From Lichina pygmaea (lineage: Eukaryota > Ascomycota > Lichinomycetes > Lichinales > Lichinaceae), in contig OY730174.1 of the NCBI GenBank assembly GCA_963422465.1, forward strand, positions 2,108,001 to 2,172,000: a stretch of DNA of 64,000 nt, given 5' to 3'. Under the pieces are notes generated by a model that worked only from the letters and a program-made list of their open reading frames with translations, searched no databases and had not been told where the DNA came from. The translations under genes were made by a program, and so were the position numbers. Below are positions 1-10,405 of this stretch, in pieces. How positions within the stretch are numbered: the first letter of the stretch is position 1; every line of letters begins with the position of its first letter.

Positions 1-535
1 CAAGCCAGCACTTTGGCTATCACACAGCCCTTAGGCACTGGAGCGGCGACATCTCCTCGTACGACCACTCTCCTTCTTTAACAGGTGGTCCGCGTTCGAT
101 TAACAACACCGTGGTGCCAAGGCCACTCCCCCCCTAGCAGATCCTCACGCGTTAGCTGGAGACTCTGCTAGGAGGGTGACGTGACGAGAACTCCTCTCGA
201 CTACTCCAGAGGTGCCCTATCAGACGCCTAGACTTCACATCCACCAGCTGTGGGGCTGGCTTCGGGCTGTAGCGTACACGGTAGTTGTCTGTCAGGTGGT
301 TTTCATCTCCCAAGCTTGGTCGCAGTCCTCTGTTCTGCTGTAGCTGTTTCACAGGGGCGTCCAGGGTGCCTGCGCAACACCTCCGGTGGCCCGTCGCTCC
401 GCAACACCAGCAGCTCGACCGGTGACTCGATTAGCTCTCGGTGCAGCGACTACAAGCAGCCTGGGAAGCCGCCCGCCATCGACTGCCCCGAGGTTCCCAG
501 CCTGCACCACGTGGAGGTTCGAGTCGTTGCAGGCC
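1..535 (-). mobile_element. WEIRD-like 1.1-kb module, copy 1 (cut by window edge)
   Basis: Read on the minus strand, this is the first ~535 bp of a module that occurs complete at 12939-14061 and 28355-29480. Its 5' end is the same as in those copies (GGCCTGCRA...), directly against Gypsy gag sequence at 536. In the two complete copies the module is the 5' part of a composite whose 3' part is a truncated LINE, so a LINE tail is expected to the left of the window; that is inference. The copy keeps more CpG than the other two and has a 66-codon open stretch at 152-352 (minus) that is recognisable in the same frame in the other copies. No known domain is visible. Confidence 0.75.
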
Positions 536-2216
536 TGAAGATAGGTATACTGAAAAGGTATAATAGATCACAAGAGGGGATTGGAGCTATTCTTCTCTCA
601 GCTTGAGCTTTACTACAGATTCAACACTGTGCAATTTCTGACAGAATAGAAGAAGATACTATTCACAGTCTTCTACCTGGACAGACTGATATTTGCCTAG
701 TTCAACATCTACTTACAAGACTTCCTTAACAACAAGGAAAATCCTGTAAGTATAGAGACTATAACACAGCAGATCATCAGAAGTTTCTCAACCTTCAAAA
801 CCCAGATAAAGAAAATCTTCAGAGTTATTAACAAAGAGCAAGACACAGAACAAAAGCTCCAAGTACTATGGCAGACAGAGTCAGTATCAGACTTTGTGGT
901 GAAGTTCCAACAGCTGTCAGTAAGAACACAGTGGGGGGACAGTGTCTTGACTGCACTATTCTACTAAGTCCTCAAGGAACAAGTCAAGGATAACATCACA
1001 TAAGAAGACCAACCTACTGATCTTGAAGACATAATCAACACAGCAGTATACATCAACAACCAACAGTTCAAACAAGAACTTGAGAAGTGAGCCAAGTATA
1101 CAAAGCTATAGAGTAAGAAGATAACACCAGCACAGGACAAGTACAGCTTGATACCTATGGAAATTAACATAACAACACCACAGGCAACAAAGAAGAAAAA
1201 AACACAGAAGTGTTACAATTGCCAGAAGGTAGAACACCTCACAGCTAACTGCTGAAGCAAGAGAAAAGAAGAAGGCAAGAGTAAGCAGTTGAATACCACT
1301 GGTGCCTGGAAAAGCAAGGATATTCAGAAGCTACCAAGGACTCCCAGAGGTATGCTACCCATGAACCAGTCAGAAGTGACACTCCTCAGACAGAAGGACA
1401 ATCTCAAACAGCACATCAAAAAACTAGAGAACAATCTGCAGAAATCATTAGAGAACCTGCACATAGTCTAAGACCAGATTGACAAGGTTTACTAGGAGAA
1501 CAACCTGATCTCCAAATTTGACACAACAGACTACAAGATTGACATAACCAGTATACCACCAGTTCCCAAGACACTGATACTCTGATAACAGAACACAACC
1601 TTGTTGGAGACTGGTGAAACAAGAGTGATGTGATGGGTTTTTTTTGATTTGATTCTTACACTGTTTGTAGCTTTACAGCCATGCAGATCTTCCAGCTAAT
1701 AGTGAACTTCTTCAGAAAACTTTTAAAGGAATAAAAACTGAAGACAGCGAGGTGACTAGAAAGTGTAGCAAAAGGAAATCTTGTAGTGACTGGTAGGAAA
1801 AGCTTCTAGATGTTGGAGTGTGAATAGTGAAGTTTGAAAGCCAGATTAAATTGGTTTAGTCTTTTCAAAGACATAAACCAGTACAGAAACTTCTGTAGAA
1901 GCTCTGGGTTTGAAATAATAGTAGTGAAATCTTGGGGGTTAAAGAGAGCATGTTGTCTTTGACTTGAGTAGAGAGAGCATGAAGAGGTAATATGCTTTAC
2001 TGTCTCTTCTGCTTGACCACATATGCATAGGGGGGTAGGAAAGTCAGGGACTCCAGCTCTGAAAAGAAAACTTGCTAGACCAATTCTCCCAGTTCTGGTT
2101 TACAGTAGTAGACTTGCCTCAGCTTTCTGTAGCTCTTTGTAGAGCTTTAGGTTGTTGTAGTGAGGTTTTTGGCAAAACACCTGCCATCCAGTATAGCTTT
2201 TTCTTTTCTTCTCCTC

Positions 2217-4643
2217 CTATTGGTTTTCCCACTCTTTAGTAAAGAGTATTTGTAGTTCTTTCTTTGAACTAGCCTGGTTAGTAGTTATTTGACTTAACCA
2301 AGTGAGCTTCCAATTAGGAGAGATAGTTGAGGATTTCTTTAAAGGTTTCCTCAGTGAAGAAGTATAGAAAGAAATAGTAGAAAAGGTACTGTCAAGAAAG
2401 TCTTTCAGAGAGGAGGTTTGGATAGAAGATAGAAAACAAGCTGTGTGAAATTTAAAATAGAGATCTAGAGGTAAAAGAAAAAGCTCACTCTCTAATAGAA
2501 AAGAAGGAGTGGCTTTGAAAGCACCCCCAATAAGTCTCAGACATTTATTTTGGAATATGATAAGAGAGGAAATATTAGAGGATTTTCTGAGTGGGTTGAA
2601 CCAAATTCCCACTGCATAGCTCAGTACAGATCTGAGTATTGCAGTGTACACAAGGTGTGCTGTGAGAACTGGAAAGCCCCAGGTGGAGTAAGAGATTCTA
2701 GAAAGAGAAGATAGTGCTTTTTGTACTTTTTGAAGAATAATCCTCTGGTGTTTGTGCCAGTGGAGTTTGGCATCCAGGTACACTCCCAATACTCGCACTT
2801 CTTCTTTTGGTTTTAGAATCACATTCCCAAGTCTAAGCTTGAGCTGAAGATTGTCTGATCTTCTTCTGGAAAAATGAAGTATTTTATATTTCTCAGGAGA
2901 GAAGACTATTCCATGTCTTGCAGCCCAAGATAGACATTTAAGATGTGTATTCTTCAACTTCAGAACGTTGCTTTTAAGAGAGTGTCCAAATGCAAGCAGA
3001 TTTGTATCATCTGCAAATCCCAGAGTAGAAACACCAGTAGTAGGAGAATGTACAGTCTCATGAAGTTCAGAAATATAGAATAGAAAAAGAATAGGAGACA
3101 AAGAGGAACCTTGGGAAACTCCACAGTGAATAGGAATAGAAGAGGACTCAGAGTCATCAAAAACTAGGGTGGTGGTACGTCTGGTACAGAAAGAGAAGAT
3201 CCAAGAAGTTAACCAGAGAGGGATTCCTTTTCTCTCCAGAATCTTTTGAAGAATCTCTGGAAGAACTCTGTCATATGCTCCTGAGATGTCCAGAGAAAGT
3301 AGAGATGCAACCATGCCTTCTTTCCAGGCTTTTTCCACTTGGGAAGTTAGAAGGAAAAGTGCTGATTCAGTTGATCTGCCTTTCCTGAACTCCATCTGGA
3401 TTTCTGGCAAGAGTTTAGCCTCTTCTGCTACCTTGCTTAGTCTGGCTGCTGTAATAGCTTCCATCAGCTTACCAGTTGTGTTTAGTAGAGCTATAGGGCG
3501 CCAGGCTTTAGCTTGGTTATAGATTCCCTTGCCAGGTTTTCTTAGACAGACTGTTTTTGCATTCTTGAATTTCTCTGGAAAGTATTCCAGTCTCCAGCAT
3601 GTTGATGTGAGAACAGCTATAGCTTGGCAGAACTTGGGACCCAGAGCTTTCAGAAATCCATTTGGCAGCTTGTCTTTTCCTCCTGCTGTAAAAGGTTTCT
3701 TCTTGTTCAGAATTTGCTCTACTTCTTCAGTGGTAACCTTCTGAGAAAGCTGGATCTCTGGGGTACTCTGGTGACTTTCTGTACTTGGTTCTGGAACACG
3801 TGCTTCTGGAAAGAATTGAGCTGAGAAAGATTTTGTCTTCTCCTCAAAGCTTTTGGCTAGTCCTTCTTGAGTCTCCAGATCAGAGACCAGAGGAAGATCA
3901 GGGGTCTTGTTAGCTTTTGATTTTCCCCACTTTGCAAGCTTCCAGAATTTTGAGGAACTAGCTAGCTCATGAACTTGTTTTCTGAAGGTGTTCTGTTTGC
4001 CTTCTCTGACAGCTTTCTTCTTAAGCTTAGTTGCTTCTTCTAGCTCTTCTTGGCTTGCCTGTCCTCTGAGCACTTGTCTTCTTATTCTTCTTTCCTGCTT
4101 AACTTTAGTTTGGATCTCTTGGTTCCACCAGGGGACTGAGTGGCTAGATTGCTTCTGGAGTTCTGTGCATCTGTCTGCTATTCCTTGGAGAAAGTGGTTA
4201 AGATATTCCAAGTACTCATCCACTTCATGTTTATCTTGAAAGTGGAAGAGCAGCTGCAAATTATTACACTCTTGTTTTGCCAGGTTTGTGTCCAGTGTTT
4301 TCCAGTTCCTTTCTGGCTTCCAGGTTTTTCTTGGTGAGTCCAGGTCCAGGCTAGTTAGCACAGGTCTGTGGTCAGACCCATGAAAGAACTGCAAAGCAAT
4401 TTTAGAAAAGATTAGAGAGTTAGAAAGAGAAGAAGATATAGAGGAAAGATCAATAGGTGAACAGGGTTTGTGGGAAAGAGATCTAGCTCTTGTGGATGTA
4501 AAAGGTGCAATAGCTAACTCCAGATTTGAGTTTTTCATTAGAGTTTGGAACTTGTATGCAGTGTCAGAATATAGTCTTCTTTTCTTTGACCAGTCAGGGT
4601 GGTGAAGATTTGAGTCTGTAAGAAGAATATGCTGCCCTTTTGC
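2217..4643 (-). CDS. LINE-A ORF2, distal endonuclease plus reverse transcriptase (about 800 codons open)
   Basis: The frame is open without a stop for about 800 codons. In reading order there are the end of the endonuclease (TDSNLHHPDW and, further on, GSDHRPVL motifs), a charged linker, and the RT with the fingers motif RPIALLNTTGKL, the LDISGAYDRV motif, the GVSQGSSLSPILF motif and the catalytic GFADDTN near 3.0 kb. A C-terminal region follows that in other copies carries a CGQAEETVKH...C knuckle. The methionine near 4667 belongs to the inserted LINE fragment, so it is not the real start; the true frame enters from the endonuclease part at 5027-5431. Few CpG dinucleotides remain. Its openness may reflect youth or chance survival; I cannot tell whether it is active. 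Confidence 0.85.
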   Translation of the reverse strand, partial: AKGQHILLTDSNLHHPDWSKKRRLYSDTAYKFQTLMKNSNLELAIAPFTSTRARSLSHKPCSPIDLSSISSSLSNSLIFSKIALQFFHGSDHRPVLTSLDLDSPRKTWKPERNWKTLDTNLAKQECNNLQLLFHFQDKHEVDEYLEYLNHFLQGIADRCTELQKQSSHSVPWWNQEIQTKVKQERRIRRQVLRGQASQEELEEATKLKKKAVREGKQNTFRKQVHELASSSKFWKLAKWGKSKANKTPDLPLVSDLETQEGLAKSFEEKTKSFSAQFFPEARVPEPSTESHQSTPEIQLSQKVTTEEVEQILNKKKPFTAGGKDKLPNGFLKALGPKFCQAIAVLTSTCWRLEYFPEKFKNAKTVCLRKPGKGIYNQAKAWRPIALLNTTGKLMEAITAARLSKVAEEAKLLPEIQMEFRKGRSTESALFLLTSQVEKAWKEGMVASLLSLDISGAYDRVLPEILQKILERKGIPLWLTSWIFSFCTRRTTTLVFDDSESSSIPIHCGVSQGSSLSPILFLFYISELHETVHSPTTGVSTLGFADDTNLLAFGHSLKSNVLKLKNTHLKCLSWAARHGIVFSPEKYKILHFSRRRSDNLQLKLRLGNVILKPKEEVRVLGVYLDAKLHWHKHQRIILQKVQKALSSLSRISYSTWGFPVLTAHLVYTAILRSVLSYAVGIWFNPLRKSSNISSLIIFQNKCLRLIGGAFKATPSFLLESELFLLPLDLYFKFHTACFLSSIQTSSLKDFLDSTFSTISFYTSSLRKPLKKSSTISPNWKLTWLSQITTNQASSKKELQILFTKEWENQ

Positions 4644-5011
4644 AAAACATATCATCTCTTCATGCACTCTTTATTCAAGACAAAGACATCAAGTCTCTTT
4701 TAATCCCCAAGACTTCACCACTATTATTTCAAACCCAGAGCTACTACAGAAGTTCTTGTACTGGTTTATGTCTTTGAAAAGACTAAACCAGTTTAATCTA
4801 GCTTTCAAACTCCACTATTCCCAATCCAATACCTAGACTCTCTTCTCTTACCAGAAACTTCAAGATTCCTTTCGTTACATTCCCTAGTCACACCCTGCCT
4901 TCAGTTTTTATCCCTTCAAAGGTTTTCTGAAGGAGTTCACTATTAGCTAGAAGATCTGCATGGCTGTAAAGCTACTACCAGTGTAAGAATCAAATAAATA
5001 AAATAAAAAAA
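4644..5011 (+). mobile_element. 5'-truncated LINE fragment nested in LINE-A
   Basis: 368 bp on the plus strand, flanked by the 15-bp duplication ATGCTGCCCTTTTGC (4629-4643 and 5012-5026). It is the last part of a LINE: the end of the C-terminal knuckle region, the 3' UTR with the GCATGGCTGTAAAGC block, and an AAATAAA-rich tail. It is almost the same as the 3' end of the LINE at 30.75-31.13 kb, so both belong to one subfamily. It is the youngest LINE event in this stack. Confidence 0.9.
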
Positions 5012-5026
5012 ATGCTGCCCTTTTGC

Positions 5027-5431
5027 TTGTAAAGTATTTTGGAGTAGACAGAGAAGAGCTTCTGATGCTTGTAGGTAGTTCTCTTGACTTGAGGGAGTGA
5101 AGTATAGATTATGCACCCACAGAGAAGTAGAGGTGTTTTCCAGATGAATTTCAAGAGAAACAAAGTCTTTACTCCAGAAAGTAGAGTGGAGAGATGACAG
5201 TTTCAGGTTTTTGTTAATAAGAAAAAGAGTTCTACCAATCTCTGGAGAATATAAAGGAAGAAAAGAAGAAAAAACAGTTGAGGTGCTAGTTTGAAGATGA
5301 GGATTCTTCCAGAGTTCTTGAAGTGCAATAATATCTACTTCTTGAAGAGTTGGGGTGGCTAGAAGTAGCTCTTGGACTGATTGGCTTTTCTGCACATTGT
5401 ATTGAAGAAGTGTGAACTTTGTATTCTTCAT
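5027..5431 (-). CDS. LINE-A ORF2 N-terminal endonuclease, interrupted
   Basis: Start of ORF2: apurinic/apyrimidinic-type endonuclease. The N-terminal LLQYNVQKS motif and the ALQELWKNP motif correspond to the metal-binding Asn and Glu of the exonuclease-endonuclease-phosphatase fold. The frame is cut after the KGQHF motif by the LINE fragment at 4644-5011 (with its 15-bp duplication), after which the protein resumes as KGQHILLTDSN. The ORF1 end overlaps or abuts this start near 5430, as is usual in Tad-like LINEs. Function by family: nicks target DNA to prime reverse transcription. Confidence 0.8.
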
Positions 5432-6661
5432 GTAGACATTTCATCTTCAAAGATCTTGAAGGGGTTGACTGACTGCTTTCCCCCTGTGTTTGTTGATCTT
5501 GTAGACAGAATTTGCACTTCTGGAGACTCTCCTCTGAGTCTCTCTGAGCTTCTAGTTGGCTCTGTGGTTTTCTGTCTTTTTCCCTCTGGAAGAATCTGTG
5601 TGAAGTGGAAAGTAACTGGAGACTGTGTGACTGGGACAGTGGTAGCAGTGGAGATCTCATACTTCCCTGGGCAGGAAATCCATACCTCTCTTGGCTTCTT
5701 GACTGCTTCTTGGCGTACTGGGCATGTGCTAGCCCAAGCTGGGTGAGCTCCTTTGCAGTTGCTGCATTTTGGCTTTAGCAGTTGCTCAGGGATTTGGTAG
5801 GTTCTTCTTTCATGCTGGCCTCCACAGGCACCACATACAGCTTGATTCCTGCACAGGCAAGCTTGGTGTCCATACTCAAAGCACTTGAAGCATTGTGCCA
5901 CCACTGTGTTAGCCAGAAAAGGCTCTGCCTCATGCAATCTGTGGCCCAGCACTACTCCACTCTCAATTAGAAGATTAGCCTGTTCCGGGGTGGCCAGATC
6001 CAGGTGGAGTGAAGTAACTGGTTTCTTTTGAGCTATAGCCTTCTTTGACCAGTAGGCTCTTAGAATAGTGATTTGCTTGCTCAGGGATGGGTTGCTGTTG
6101 TGACGAGGCAATAGCAGAGCAGAACTCGAGCCTAACTGATTCAGTAACCTTGACCTGACTTGGCTTGAGACTTGAGACTTGGATTGATGTACAAGACGAA
6201 AGACAAGGAAGGAAGAAAAAGAGAAAAGAAGAGAAGAAGCTGGGGGAGCAGGAGAAGTTCTTATAGGCAGGGGATCAGGCAACAGCAGAGCAAACAGGCA
6301 ACAGTGCAGATGGAACTTCCCGGCAAGGTGTGTGACTTGTGCCAGATATGCAACTGGGCCAGAACTGTGACAGCTGTTCTGGATAGTCTGGCAAGTTTTT
6401 TCCAGGTTTTCTGGCTGGATTTCTGTGGTTCTGACTCCATGAATCAACACTGGGAATCTCTTGGGTTGGATAGTTGCTTCCTTGGTAAAAATAGCTGATA
6501 TCCAGGCAGAGTCTTTCTCCAGAAAACTCTTAGTCTCTTGGGTTTCAGTGTTAATAAGAATGTCCTCTGAGGGAAGTTTTCTCACTGCTCTGACTTGTTT
6601 ATTATAGGGACTGGGGAGTCTGTCTTGGAGAGCTTGAAAAAGCTGGATGTGGGTCCTGTTG
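5432..6661 (-). CDS. LINE-A ORF1, nucleic-acid-binding gag-like protein with an in-frame solo LTR
   Basis: ORF1 remnant on the minus strand, truncated at its 5' end by the incomplete insertion. It has the motif CFKCFEYGHQACLC, a second CGACGGQHERRTY and a third CSNCKGAHPAWASTC, i.e. tandem CCHC-like knuckles in the C-terminal half, the hallmark of Tad/I/Jockey ORF1 proteins that bind the LINE RNA. A 274-bp solo LTR plus its 5-bp duplication (279 bp, 93 codons) lies inside, and the frame stays open across it. Upstream of 6661 the frame runs on by chance into Gypsy sequence. Confidence 0.75.
6099..6372 (-). repeat. Solo LTR (274 bp) of the 21-kb Gypsy family, inside LINE-A ORF1
   Basis: On the minus strand it begins TGTCACAGTTCTGG and ends CCTCGTCACA, as do the LTRs of the element at 20987-26310. 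The 5-bp duplication GCTGT is at 6094-6098 and 6373-6377. No internal element sequence is attached, so it is a solo LTR. Confidence 0.95.
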
Positions 6662-8074
6662 GTGATGTGATGGGTAGACAACACTATCAGTATCTCACAG
6701 CCCCAAGATGTCACAACACAAGTGGACTTTCATCAGACTACAACACCAGTCTGCAGACACCCCTACTGGAAAAAGTGTGAAGACCACCACTGCAAGGAGT
6801 ATCTTCTGGAAAAAAGAAGAAAAAGACACTTCCCTGGCTCAGGATACCATGAAAAGACCTGGAGTATCAAACACCAGCTAAGCCAGCAGGGAAAGAAACA
6901 TAACAACTGTGGAGAAGACACATGGGAGCTATACTTCACTGAGGAATGTGGAAGATATATAGCAGAACACCAGGCCCAGAGTCTTGGTTGTTCAAAAAAC
7001 TAGCAGTGCTCTTCAAATCTGGAGTAGGAAGAGCAGGCAAGACAACACTCCAGAGAGAAGAGGTTGAGCAGAGTCTTGATGTAACAGTCTGCAGCCTGTA
7101 TTTTCACATTAAGATAAGAGTCAACAGGTGCCTGACAAACACCATGATTGACTCTGGAGCTACGGGCAACTTGATGTTAGAAAGTTTTGCTAGAAAGCAC
7201 AAGATTCTGACTCAGAAAAAAAGAAATCTATACCAACTAACAGTAGTGGACAGAACACTATTTTCCAACAATCAAGAACAAGTGACAAAGGAGACCAAGA
7301 ACCTACAACTGTGTGTTGATGGTACAACAATCAGATCAGAAGAATTCAACTTGGTCCAGATACCACACAAAGTTATATTGAGTTTTCTGTGGTTGGAGAA
7401 GCAAAACCCAAGGATTGACTGGAAAAGAAGGCATCTAGTTTTTTCAAGGAAGAGTCTGGTAACCCAAGCAGAGCCAGAGAAAGTGAGAATCAAAGAGATC
7501 TTATATACAGAGTGGAGGAAGTACTACTGGTAAGGGCAAGCCTATATAGCTTGGATGAAGCTCCAAAACCACCAACTTTGCACCACACATGATGCTGTGG
7601 GTGAGACTCAGGTATCACAGCTGCCAAGTGAGTATAAAGACTACCAGGAGATGTTTGGTAAGGAAGTGGTTGTGACACTACCAGAACACCAAGACTGGGA
7701 TCACAAAATTCTACTGGAAGACAGAAAGAAGCCCACACACAGCTCCATCTACACTCTATCAGCAAAAGAGCTTGAGGCTCTAAGAAACTACCTGGACAAG
7801 AACCTAGTAAAAAAGTTCATAAGACTTTCAACATCACCAGCTAGATACCCAATATTATTTATACTGAAAAAGAACAGCAAGCTTTGACTGTGTGTTGACT
7901 ACTGGCAGCTCAACATGATTATGATTAAGAATCACTACCCACTACCACTAATATCAGAAATCCAGAACTGAATCCAAGAAGCCAAGTGGTTCACCAAGTT
8001 CAATATTCAAGACACTTTCAACCTGGTTAGAATAAAAGATAGTAAAGAATAGAAGACAGTTTTTTGTACAAGGT

Positions 8075-10405
8075 TTTTTTTTGATTCTTACACTGATAGT
8101 AGCTTTTCAGCCATGCAGATCTTCTAGCTAAGAGTGAGTCTCTTCAGAAAACTTTTAAAGAAATAAAAACTGAAGACTGGGAGTGACTAGGGAATGTAGT
8201 AAAAGAAAATCTTGTAGTGACTGGTAGAAAGGAAACTTCTAGATACTAGAGTGTGAATAGTGGAGTTTGAAAGCCAGATTAAACTGGTTCAGTCTTTTCA
8301 AAAACATAAACCAGTATAGAAACTTCTGTAGAAGTTCTGGGTTTGAAATAATAGAAGTGAAATCTTGAGAATTAAAAAGGGCTTGCTATCTTTAACTTGA
8401 GTAAAGAGAGCATGAAGAGGTGATATGTTTCACTGTCTCTTCTGCTTGACCACAAATGCATAAAGGAGTAGGAAAATCTGGAACTCCAGCTCTGAATAGA
8501 AAACTTGCCAGGCCAATTCTCCCAGTTCTGGTTTGTAGTAGTAGACTTGCCTCAGCTTTCTGTAACTCTTTGTAGAGCTTCAGATTGTTGTGGTGAGGCT
8601 TTTGGTAAAACACCTGCCACCCAGAGTAGCTTCTTCTTTTCTTCTTCTCCTATTAGTCTTTCCACTCTTTAACAAAGAGCTTCTGTAGTTCTTTCTTTGA
8701 ACTAGTCTGGTTAGTAGTTATTTAGTTTAACCAAGTGAACTTCCAGTAGAGAGAGATAGTTGGAGATTGCTTTAAAGGTTTCTTCAGGGAAGAGGCATAG
8801 TGGGAGATATTAGAAAAAATATTATCCAGAAGTGATTTCAGAGAGGAGGTTTGAATAGAAGAGAGGAAACAGGCTGTGCAAAATTGGATAGAGATCTAGA
8901 GGTAAAAGAAAAAGCTCACTCTCTAATAAGAAAGATGGAGTGGCTTTAAAGGCACCTCCAATAAGTCTTAGATATTTGTTCTGGAATGTGATAAGAGAGG
9001 AAATATTAGAAGATTTTCTTAGAGGATTGAACCAGATCCCCACTGCATAGCTTAGTAAGGATCTGAGTATTGCAGTATACACAAGACATAATGTGAGAAC
9101 TGGGAAACCCCAAGTAGAGTATGAAGTTCTGGAGAGAGAGAAGAGTACTTTCTAGACTTTTTGAAGAATAATTCTCTGGTGCTTATACTAGTGGAGTTTT
9201 ACATCCAGGTACACTTCTAATACTCACACTTCTTCTTTTAGTCTTAGAATCACATTCCCCAGTCTGAGCTTAAGCTGAAGATTGTCTGATCTTCTTCTGG
9301 AAAAATAAAGTATTTTATATTTCTCAGAAGAGAAAACTATTCTATGTCTTGCAGCCCATGATAGATATTTGAGATGTGTGTTCTTCAACTTCAGAAGGTT
9401 GCTTTTTAGAGAGTGTCCAAATACAAGTAGATTTGTATTATCTGCAAATCCCAGAGCAGAAACACCAGTGGAAGAAGAATATACAGTTTCACGTAGTTCA
9501 GAAATATAAAATAGAAAAAGAATAGGAGATAAAGGGGAACCTTGGGGAACTCCACAGTGAATAGGAATAGAGGAAGACTCAGAGTCATCAAACACAAGAG
9601 TGGTAGAGTGACTAGTGCAGAAAGAGAAAATCCAGGAAGATAGCCAGAGAGGAATTCCTTTTCTCTCTAGGATTTGTTGGAGGATCTTAGGTAGAACTCT
9701 ATCATAGACTTCTGAGATATCCAGAGAGAGTAGAGATGCAACCATGCCTTCCTTCCAGACTTTTTTCACTTGGGAGGTCATTAGGAAGAGTGCTGATTCA
9801 GTTGATCTTTCTTTTCTGAAGTCTATCTGGATTTCTGGCAAAAGTTTAGCTTCTTCTGCTACCTTGCTTAGTCTGGCTGCTGTAATAGTTTCTATCAGCT
9901 TGCCAGTTGTGTTAAGCAAAGCTATAGGGTGCCAGACTTTAGCTTGGTTATAGCTTTCTTTGCCAGGTTTTCTTAGACAGACTGTCTTTGTATTCTTGAA
10001 TCTCTCAGGAAAGTATTCCAGTCTCCAGTATGTTGATGTGAGAATAGCTATAGCTTGGCAGAACTTGAGACTCAGAGCTTTCAGAAATCTATTTGGCAGC
10101 TTATCTTTTCCCCCTGCTGTAAAACATTTCTTCTTGTTTAGGATTTGCTCCACTTCTTCAGCTGTAACCTTCTGGGAGAGCTGGATCTCTGCAGTACTCT
10201 GGGATCTCTCTGTACTTGATTCTGGGGTGAGTGCTTTGGGAAAGAACTGGGCTGAGAATGCTTTTGTCTTCTCCTCAAAGGTTTTAGCTAGTCCTTCTTG
10301 AGTTTCCAAGTCTGGGACCAGAGGAAGATCAGGAGTTCTGTTGGCTTTTGTCTTTCCCCACTTTGCAAGCTTCCAGAATTTTGAGGAACTGGCTAGCTCA
10401 TGGAC
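8075..10405 (-). mobile_element. 5'-truncated LINE (LINE-B)
   Basis: Minus-strand LINE flanked by the 13-bp duplication TTTTGTACAAGGT (8062-8074 and 10406-10418), inserted in the RT region of the oldest Gypsy element. It begins just after the endonuclease. An open frame of about 400 codons (9224-10405) holds the linker and most of the RT including the GVPQGSPLSPILF motif. The catalytic motif reads FADNTN here instead of FADDTN, so the second catalytic Asp is lost. Distal parts (8.39-9.08 kb) are in other frames. The 3' tail has the GCATGGCTGAAAAGC variant of the shared block. Dead copy. Confidence 0.9.

Larger units (their letters stand above)
1639..6661 (-). mobile_element. Tad-type LINE (LINE-A), nearly full length, 5' truncated in ORF1
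   Basis: A non-LTR retrotransposon on the minus strand. The 14-bp duplication GTGATGTGATGGGT lies on both sides (1625-1638 and 6662-6675) and proves a single insertion into the older Gypsy element. The 3' end (low coordinates) finishes in a short ATCAA/A-rich tail preceded by a conserved GCATGGCTGTAAAGC block shared by all LINEs here. It contains an ORF1 remnant with zinc knuckles, then an endonuclease and a reverse transcriptase. Two later insertions sit inside it: a 368-bp LINE fragment (4644-5011) and a solo LTR (6099-6372). The Tad group is inferred from fungal host, ORF layout and RT motifs; no RNase H domain is seen. Confidence 0.9.

Noticed and set aside
3286-4337. Plus-strand frames of 65-83 codons within LINE-A
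   Set aside because: Antisense shadows of the LINE ORF2.
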